Assembly: GCA_947463975.1 (NCBI GenBank)
Contig: CANHUW010000029.1
Coordinates: 1 to 12,982, forward strand
DNA: 12,982 nt
Direction of reading: 5' to 3'
Source of the DNA: Bacteroidota bacterium
Lineage (GTDB): Bacteria > Bacteroidota > Bacteroidia > Chitinophagales > Chitinophagaceae
Shown here: positions 7,592 to 12,982 of the stretch, in pieces
Layout: the number at the start of each line of letters is the position of its first letter
Position numbering within the stretch: the first letter of the stretch is position 1
Notes under the pieces: generated by a model
The model's database searches: none
What the model saw: the letters and a program-made list of their open reading frames with translations, nothing else
What the model was told of the DNA's origin: nothing
Program-made: the position numbers and the translations under genes

Positions 7592-8323
7592 TTATTGAGC
7601 TTTCCAATGAGAAAGCATAATTCCAGTTGCAACAGCAGCATTTAAAGATTCAGCACTTCCAAATTGCGGAATAGCAATTGCATGATCTATTAAAGAAATT
7701 AAATCTTCTCTAATCCCCTTTGATTCATTACCAATAATTAAAAATCCATCTTGCTGAAATGTAGTTTGATAAATAGAGGTTCCTTCCAAGAGTGCACCAT
7801 ATACTGGTAATTTTTGTTGAGACAAAATAGCAGCTATGTTATGAACAACTTCTACCCTAACTCTTAAAAAACTCCCCATCGTACTTTGAATTACTTTTGG
7901 ATTGTATAAACCTGCAGTATCTTCAGTGACTATAATTTGTTTCCCGCCAAACCAATCAAAAGTTCGAATGATGGTACCTAAATTACCTGGATCTTGAATA
8001 CCATCTAATACTAAAGTGAAGTTTCCGTTAAAAGTTAAAGGAGCATTATATGGTTTCTTTTTTACTAAAGCAAGCACTTGATTAGGCTGCTGTAATAAAC
8101 TTATTTTTTCTAACTCTTGGTCTGAAACAATGGTTAAATGTGGTATAGGCTTGCTCCATTGTTTCAACCATGATTCTATGCAATAAACGGCTTCTACCTC
8201 CCAATCTGAATCCAAAAGCTCTCCTACCAATTTAGGTCCTTCAACGATAAACACAGATTCTTGGGCCCATTGTTTTTTATGGGCAAAAGATTGGATATAT
8301 TTGAGCTCATTCTTACTAATCAT
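7592..8323 (-). CDS. SpoU/TrmH-family RNA 2'-O-methyltransferase
   Basis: A 243-residue SPOUT-fold enzyme that uses S-adenosylmethionine to methylate ribose 2'-OH in rRNA or tRNA. The three family motifs are in order: motif 1 DPGNLGTIIRT (N114, R120), motif 2 IIGNESKGI (G198-N199-E200), and motif 3 IPQFGSAESLNAAVA (S226-L227-N228), which forms the trefoil-knot cofactor site. The N-terminal SpoU substrate-binding domain begins with the segment VFIVEGPKLVGELL. The ATG at 8323 (MISKNELKYIQSF) is preferred to an in-frame ATG seven codons upstream, because the latter would overlap the divergent gene's start. Motifs do not tell which nucleotide is modified. Its stop abuts that of the permease gene with no base between, and it starts 4 bases from the tamL start. 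Confidence 0.92.
   Translation of the reverse strand: MISKNELKYIQSFAHKKQWAQESVFIVEGPKLVGELLDSDWEVEAVYCIESWLKQWSKPIPHLTIVSDQELEKISLLQQPNQVLALVKKKPYNAPLTFNGNFTLVLDGIQDPGNLGTIIRTFDWFGGKQIIVTEDTAGLYNPKVIQSTMGSFLRVRVEVVHNIAAILSQQKLPVYGALLEGTSIYQTTFQQDGFLIIGNESKGIREDLISLIDHAIAIPQFGSAESLNAAVATGIMLSHWKAQ
8270..8303 (+). promoter_or_regulatory. Promoter of the tamL-like gene, inside the methyltransferase gene
   Basis: TATATTTG (8296-8303) matches the Bacteroidota -7 consensus TAnnTTTG perfectly, and TTG at 8270-8272 lies 23 bases upstream, within the spacing reported for Flavobacterium promoters. The start site would fall near 8308-8311, leaving a leader of about 18 bases before ATG 8328. This argues against the in-frame TTG at 8301 as the start codon. 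Confidence 0.65.
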
Positions 8324-8327
8324 CTTT

Positions 8328-10709
8328 ATGTGGTTACTGAACAATAAAAATATTAGATTCTACTCAAGATATGGCCTATTAGGCCTAATATTTTTGTTAA
8401 ACAGCTGCGCTGACCTCAAAAAGGCCCTTGTGCATGATTATCCAAAAGAAACACCCTTTGTTTACAAAAATGAAATCATTGTTGAAGGACAACAAAGTAA
8501 ACAATTCAAAAAAGAAATAAAATTCGCTTTAGAGGAATATTGGGATGATAGTTTAAAAGCAAACTACATTAGACAATTTGGTTTTTTTAAAACCCTCTTA
8601 CAGCCAGTCGAATTTCATGCTGATAGAATTCCAAGATCCATCAACTACATGCAAGCTTATTTAGCTTCACAGGGTTACAATAATGCCATAATTACCCCTC
8701 ATTATTTTATCGATACAATAAAAAACGAATATAGAACGACTATTCAAATGAAGGTTGATTTGCAATTAAAAACAATTATCGACTCGGTATTTTATGAATT
8801 ATCAGACCCAAATTTACAAAAAATTGCTAAAGCCAATGTAGCACAATCGTTTTTGCAAAAAGGGAATACCTACTCAAATCAAATAATCAATAATGAATTG
8901 GATAGATTGGTTGAGTTATTTCGAAATAATGGATACTACAATTTTACTAAGGAAAAAATATTTGCGGAAATTGATACGCTAGATCCTTCATTAATGGAGG
9001 TAAATTTGGATCCTCTACTTCAGATGGACCAAGTCATCACCGCAAATAAAATCAATCTAACAAACCCGAAATGGAAAATAAGTATTCAATTAAGAAATAT
9101 AAATAGTAACTCCAATAAAGTATATCCTATTGGGAAGCAGCTATTTTATAGCGACTTAAGTATGAATGACAATCCAGATTCTGTAATGACACAATTCATC
9201 CCGAATAGAGTTGAATACAAATCAATCGTTCATCTTTACAAAAAACCTCTCTTTAAAACTAGTATTTTCGAAGAACAGTCTTTTATCAAAATTGGAGAGC
9301 CTTATAATGAAGCTAAATTTTTTCAAACTTTAAATAACTATAGTAGTTTAGGTGCTTGGCAACAAATTGACTCAAGAACTACTATAAAAAACGACAGCGT
9401 TTATTTGCATTATTTGCTTGTTCCAAGCTTAAGAAGAAGTATTAGTGCAGATATTGAGGGCAGTAAAAACTCTGCTCAATTAGGGGGAGGTAATTTACTA
9501 GGGCTTTCCACTAGTTTAACTTATAGAGATAAAAATGTTGCGAAAAAATCTATACCAAGCATCACTTCTTTCAGGACTGGCGTCGAATTAAATTTAAATA
9601 ATAGTAAAGACCAATTTGCACAAACCTTGCTTTGGAATCTAGGACATACATATAGTTTTCCTAATATTTTAATTCCATTTTTCAAACATCAACACGCAAA
9701 AAATTATTCTACTAAGTCTAATTTTTTATTAAACGGATCAAGTATTAACAGATTAGAATATTACCAATTAAAATCCTTTACCACTAGTTGGGGATACGAA
9801 TGGAAGAGTACCAACAATACCTCAGAAAAGACTTTCATCTATAAACCAATTAATATAGAAATATATCAATTAAATAAATTTGCAAAGCTGGATAATTTAC
9901 TTTTATTAAACCCATTCTTAAGATCTTCTTTCAATGATGGAAATGTAATGAGCCAAACATTTACCTTCACGCATGCAGCCCCTTCCAAAAAATACGCTAA
10001 CCAATTTAATTTTATCAAGATTGGAATAGAAGAAGCAGGTGCAATTACCAATCTAATTCCATCATTGAATAAAAACATTTACACCTACATTAAAGCAGAA
10101 TTAGAGTTGCGTAAATCCATCAAGCTAACATATTCAGAGTGGGCATTTAGGTTGATGGGAGGCTATGGAAATAATTATAGTAAAGATAAAAGACTGGGTG
10201 GCGCACTTCCGTTTTTCAAACAGTTTACTGCCGGCGGACCTTATAGTATGCGTGCATGGGGTTTAAGACAATTGGGCTTGGGTAGTTCTAATTTTTATGA
10301 CACAAGTAATACCAGTATTAATTTTGATCGTTTTGCCGATGTTCTCTTAGAAGCCAATATTGAATATAGATTTAACTTATTTCAATGGGGGTCATATAAA
10401 TTAAGTAGTGCCCTCTTCGCAGATATGGGCAATATCTGGAATGCAAGAGATACGGATGCAGATCCAAAGGCTGGATTTAAATTCAATAGATTGTATCAGG
10501 ATTTAGCCATTGGCGTGGGCACTGGATTAAGATTCGACTTTAATTATTTTATTGTCAGGATTGATTATGCTTTAAAAATGAAAGACCCTACTAGAATAAC
10601 CAATAATGGTTGGTTAAATCTCAGAAATATTCAATGGTCTGAGATAAAGCAAAATAGCCTCAAGGTAAATAATTATGCTTGGCAATTTGGCATTGGATTA
10701 CCATTTTAA
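8328..10709 (+). CDS. tamL: TamL-like outer membrane lipoprotein (BamA/TamA family)
   Basis: A 793-residue Omp85-family protein that probably helps build or maintain the outer membrane with TamB. ATG 8328 gives a lipoprotein signal: a hydrophobic stretch ending LLNSC, with lipidation expected at C27. That is the mark of TamL, the Bacteroidota form of TamA. Residues of about 35-300 have POTRA-like character (for example NEIIVEGQ). The C-terminal half is a barrel rich in alternating strands, with GGPYSMRAWGLRQLG carrying R642 at the place of the conserved loop-6 arginine motif of BamA/TamA. The last residue is phenylalanine, as in BAM substrates. An in-frame TTG at 8301 would add nine residues but lies in the -7 element. 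No tamB gene is adjacent: the next gene, truB, is convergent, with one base between stops. BamA itself is less likely because of the lipobox and short POTRA region. Confidence 0.88.
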   Translation: MWLLNNKNIRFYSRYGLLGLIFLLNSCADLKKALVHDYPKETPFVYKNEIIVEGQQSKQFKKEIKFALEEYWDDSLKANYIRQFGFFKTLLQPVEFHADRIPRSINYMQAYLASQGYNNAIITPHYFIDTIKNEYRTTIQMKVDLQLKTIIDSVFYELSDPNLQKIAKANVAQSFLQKGNTYSNQIINNELDRLVELFRNNGYYNFTKEKIFAEIDTLDPSLMEVNLDPLLQMDQVITANKINLTNPKWKISIQLRNINSNSNKVYPIGKQLFYSDLSMNDNPDSVMTQFIPNRVEYKSIVHLYKKPLFKTSIFEEQSFIKIGEPYNEAKFFQTLNNYSSLGAWQQIDSRTTIKNDSVYLHYLLVPSLRRSISADIEGSKNSAQLGGGNLLGLSTSLTYRDKNVAKKSIPSITSFRTGVELNLNNSKDQFAQTLLWNLGHTYSFPNILIPFFKHQHAKNYSTKSNFLLNGSSINRLEYYQLKSFTTSWGYEWKSTNNTSEKTFIYKPINIEIYQLNKFAKLDNLLLLNPFLRSSFNDGNVMSQTFTFTHAAPSKKYANQFNFIKIGIEEAGAITNLIPSLNKNIYTYIKAELELRKSIKLTYSEWAFRLMGGYGNNYSKDKRLGGALPFFKQFTAGGPYSMRAWGLRQLGLGSSNFYDTSNTSINFDRFADVLLEANIEYRFNLFQWGSYKLSSALFADMGNIWNARDTDADPKAGFKFNRLYQDLAIGVGTGLRFDFNYFIVRIDYALKMKDPTRITNNGWLNLRNIQWSEIKQNSLKVNNYAWQFGIGLPF
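8346..8395. repeat. Nested inverted repeats in the trmH-like/tamL control region
   Basis: AAAAATATTAG (8346-8356) and CTAATATTTTT (8385-8395) form an 11-bp perfect inverted repeat, extendable by three pairs including one wobble. Inside it lies GGCCTA-T-TAGGCC (8373-8385), overlapping a 14-bp perfect palindrome (8377-8390). All of this is within the tamL signal-peptide codons and 20-70 bases upstream of the methyltransferase start, so it could fold in tamL mRNA or act as an operator. A chance origin in AT-rich DNA is possible. Confidence 0.45.
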
Positions 10710-10710
10710 C

Positions 10711-11424
10711 TTATTGTTCAATGAACAATTGTTCAATATCCTTTTGCAATGACTCCCATTGCATGGCATTATCAACATTAAATGCGCCAATCTTTGTTCT
10801 TCTTAGTGCACTCATATATGCACCTACACCCAAAGCATCTCCAAAATCTTTTACCAAGCTTCTTATATAAGTACCCGTAGAACATACCACTTTAAAATCT
10901 ATTTGGGGTAATTGAATACGAGTGATTTCAAAACTTTCAATGGTAATGGGTCTTGGATCTACTTTTACTTCTATACCCTGTCTTGCAGACTCATACAATC
11001 TTTTACCATCCTTTTTGATCGCAGAATGTTGCGGAGGCATTTGTAATATATCCCCTATAAATTGTTTTGTAGCAACCTTAATTTGTTCTTCTGTAATATG
11101 TTCAATGCTTTGGAAATTTTCAGGATCAGATTCTAAATCATACGTAGGTGTTGTTGCTCCAATAACCAAAGTTCCTGTATACTCTTTGGTCATACCCATG
11201 TAAGTATTGATTTGCTTGGTAAATTTCCCTGTGCAAATAATTAATAAACCTGTTGCTAATGGATCAAGTGTTCCAGCATGTCCAACTTTAGCCACCTTAG
11301 TAAGATAGCGGACTTTCTGAACCATATTAAATGAAGTCCATCCAATGGGCTTATCCAATAACAAAACTTTCCCTTCCAAAAAAGGCGTTAAAGCAGCAGG
11401 TATTGGTTTTTGTTTTAGGCCCAT
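10711..11424 (-). CDS. truB: tRNA pseudouridine(55) synthase
   Basis: Converts uridine 55 in the T loop of tRNAs to pseudouridine. The 237-residue protein contains the TruB signature VGHAGTLDPLATGLL, with catalytic D54 (D48 in E. coli). KDGKRLYESARQG and the segment CSTGTYIRSLVKDFGDALG are both typical. It is shorter than E. coli TruB (314 residues), mainly through lack of the C-terminal PUA-like extension, as is common in this phylum. The gene starts 12 bases after the proS stop on the same strand and is probably translated from the proS transcript. It ends one base from the tamL stop, leaving no room for a terminator; the only palindrome there (10713-10729) is AT-rich and lacks a T run. Confidence 0.96.
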   Translation of the reverse strand: MGLKQKPIPAALTPFLEGKVLLLDKPIGWTSFNMVQKVRYLTKVAKVGHAGTLDPLATGLLIICTGKFTKQINTYMGMTKEYTGTLVIGATTPTYDLESDPENFQSIEHITEEQIKVATKQFIGDILQMPPQHSAIKKDGKRLYESARQGIEVKVDPRPITIESFEITRIQLPQIDFKVVCSTGTYIRSLVKDFGDALGVGAYMSALRRTKIGAFNVDNAMQWESLQKDIEQLFIEQ

Positions 11425-11436
11425 TGTGGCAACACA

Positions 11437-12915
11437 TTAATAAGCTCTTGCAAACAATACTCTCTGAGTAGAAGGATTACCGGTTAAAATACAAGTACCC
11501 GCTTCTTGTTCATTATTTAGTGGAATACAACGAATAGTAGCCTTGCTTAATTCTTTAATTTTTTCCTCTGTATCAGCACTGCCATCCCAATGTGCAGAAA
11601 CAAATCCAGCCTTTGTGTCTAGAATTTTTACAAACTCATCCCAAGTATCTGCTTTTGTAATATGTTCATCTCTATATTGCTTCGCTCTTTCAAATAAATT
11701 AGTTTGAATCTCTTCTAATAAGGCAGTTACCGTATTCGTTAAACCATCCATTGAAACGGAAGATTTTTCTTTGGTATCTCTTCTAGCAATTTCCACTTGG
11801 TTATTTTCTAAATCTCTTGCACCAATAGCAATTCTAACTGGTACACCTTTCAATTCATATTCAGCAAATTTCCATCCAGGTCTTTGATTGTCAGAATCAT
11901 CATACTTCACTCTAATACCGGCCGCTTTGAATGATTGAACGAACTCTTTTACTTTGACATCAATCAATGCTTTTTGTTCTTCGCCTTTATAAATAGGCAC
12001 AATCACTACTTGTAAAGGAGCAATCTTAGGAGGAAGCATTAATCCTTGATCATCACTATGCGTCATCACTAATCCACCAATTAATCTTGTACTCACACCC
12101 CAACTAGTTGCCCACACATAATCCAATTGATTATTTTTATCGCTGAACTTTACATCAAATGCTTTTGCAAAATTTTGCCCTAAGAAATGAGAAGTGCCCG
12201 CTTGCAATGCTTTACCATCCTGCATTAAAGCTTCAATACAATAAGTATCTTCAGCACCCGCAAATCTTTCATTAGGTGTTTTAACTCCTTTGATCACAGG
12301 CATGGCCATCCAGTTTTCTGCAAAGTCTGCATAAAGATCTAAGATCATTTCAGTTTCTGCAATGGCTTCTTCTTTGGTTGCATGTGCAGTATGACCTTCC
12401 TGCCATAAAAATTCTGCAGTTCTTAAAAATAGTCTTGTTCTCATCTCCCATCTAACCACATTCGCCCATTGATTCACTAGTATGGGTAAATCTCTATAAG
12501 ATTGAATCCATGTTTTATAGGTATTCCAGATAATCGCTTCACTGGTTGGTCGAACAATTAATTCTTCCTCCAATTTAGCCTCAGGATCTACCATCAATTT
12601 TCCTTTGTTATTGGGATCTGTTTTTAAACGATAATGGGTTACAATGGCACATTCTTTTGCAAAACCTTCTGCATTTTTTTCTTCGGCCTCAAATAAAGAT
12701 TTTGGAACAAATAATGGGAAGTAGGCGTTCTGATGCCCTGTATCTTTAAACATTTTGTCTAATGTTTGTTGCATATTTTCCCATAATGCATAACCATAGG
12801 GCTTGATTACCATACAACCTCTAACTGCGCTATAATCTGCTAAATCACCTTTTATAATTAGGTCATTGTACCATTGAGAATAGTCTTGTGCTCTTGTCAT
12901 TAATTCCTTTGCCAT
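11437..12915 (-). CDS. proS: Prolyl-tRNA synthetase, archaeal/eukaryotic-like short type
   Basis: Charges tRNA-Pro with proline in the cytoplasm. The 492-residue length and lack of an inserted editing domain place it in the short ProS type 3 (archaeal/eukaryotic-like) group usual in Bacteroidota, not the E. coli type. Class II landmarks are RPTSE (122-126), motif 2 around RWEMRTRLFLRTAEF (155-169), the loop TSHFLGQ (241-247), and motif 3 around SWGVSTRLIGG (R277). The anticodon-binding domain follows from about residue 300, and the protein ends in ARAY with the C-terminal tyrosine typical of this type. The C-terminal zinc-domain region keeps RCIP (C463) and GTCILTG (C475), but the second cysteine of the usual CxxC is threonine, so zinc binding is probably lost or altered. 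It leads a likely proS-truB operon. The 67 bases upstream show no good TAnnTTTG match. Confidence 0.96.
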   Translation of the reverse strand: MAKELMTRAQDYSQWYNDLIIKGDLADYSAVRGCMVIKPYGYALWENMQQTLDKMFKDTGHQNAYFPLFVPKSLFEAEEKNAEGFAKECAIVTHYRLKTDPNNKGKLMVDPEAKLEEELIVRPTSEAIIWNTYKTWIQSYRDLPILVNQWANVVRWEMRTRLFLRTAEFLWQEGHTAHATKEEAIAETEMILDLYADFAENWMAMPVIKGVKTPNERFAGAEDTYCIEALMQDGKALQAGTSHFLGQNFAKAFDVKFSDKNNQLDYVWATSWGVSTRLIGGLVMTHSDDQGLMLPPKIAPLQVVIVPIYKGEEQKALIDVKVKEFVQSFKAAGIRVKYDDSDNQRPGWKFAEYELKGVPVRIAIGARDLENNQVEIARRDTKEKSSVSMDGLTNTVTALLEEIQTNLFERAKQYRDEHITKADTWDEFVKILDTKAGFVSAHWDGSADTEEKIKELSKATIRCIPLNNEQEAGTCILTGNPSTQRVLFARAY

Positions 12916-12982
12916 AATTGATAAAATATTAACATTTTTAGTAGTAACAATTCATCTACGAAAAACGCTCTATATATTAAAC

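Noticed and set aside
8301..8327. TTG at 8301 as the start of the tamL-like gene.
   Set aside because: It overlaps the perfect -7 element at 8296-8303, and the signal peptide is complete from ATG 8328.
12916..12982. Promoter for proS in the last 67 bases.
   Set aside because: The region is AT-rich, but the best minus-strand candidates (such as TATTTTAT) miss two positions of TAnnTTTG, and the upstream context is cut off by the window edge.
1..12982. A novel defence, mobile or biosynthetic system.
   Set aside because: Every long frame belongs to a known core family, and I saw no repeat array, transposase, integrase, toxin-antitoxin pair or cluster of unknown genes.

Overview
This window looks like ordinary chromosomal backbone from a Bacteroidota species, with Chitinophagales possible as a guess. 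The evidence is a type IX secretion plug protein, a TamA-like lipoprotein of the Bacteroidota TamL kind, a mitochondrial-type aconitase, AT-rich DNA, and promoters matching the Bacteroidota form (TTG, a spacer of about 17-23, then TAnnTTTG) rather than E. coli -35/-10 boxes. I see no insertion sequence, prophage, CRISPR array, tRNA or rRNA, and no accessory gene cluster.

Layout. A complete aconitase gene (27-2294, +) is followed by a 151-base gap holding two terminator-like hairpins with an AT-rich hairpin between them. Next come a Gfo/Idh/MocA oxidoreductase and an AlkD-like DNA alkylation repair protein (2446-4191, +). The repair gene runs tail-to-tail into a transaldolase-like aldolase gene (4178-4828, -), overlapping it by 14 bases. 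The 217-base gap 4829-5045 is not empty: it holds an SRP RNA gene (ffs, minus strand) with its own promoter and terminator. Upstream of it on the minus strand lies the type IX plug gene (5046-6317, -), which diverges from an FtsX/LolC-type permease gene (6368-7591, +). A SpoU-family RNA methyltransferase gene (7592-8323, -) abuts the permease stop codon and diverges from the tamL-like gene (8328-10709, +). The window ends with proS followed by truB on the minus strand (12915 to 10711), probably one transcript.

How the genes fit together. Several products belong to envelope biogenesis and protein export: SRP RNA, the T9SS plug, the FtsX-like permease and TamL. Others belong to translation and RNA modification (ProRS, TruB, the SpoU methyltransferase) or central metabolism (aconitase, the aldolase). 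They look like neighbouring housekeeping genes rather than a dedicated pathway. The arrangement is very compact: two gene pairs have stop codons 0 or 1 base apart, one overlaps, and one divergent pair has only 4 bases between start codons, so its promoters must lie inside the opposite genes.

I did not find a convincing novel system. The points most worth checking are the hairpin cluster and possible leaderless start before 2446, the SRP RNA whose 3' end is shared with its terminator, the divergent trmH-like/tamL control region with nested inverted repeats, and two departures from usual family motifs (EKA in the oxidoreductase, missing cysteines in ProRS).
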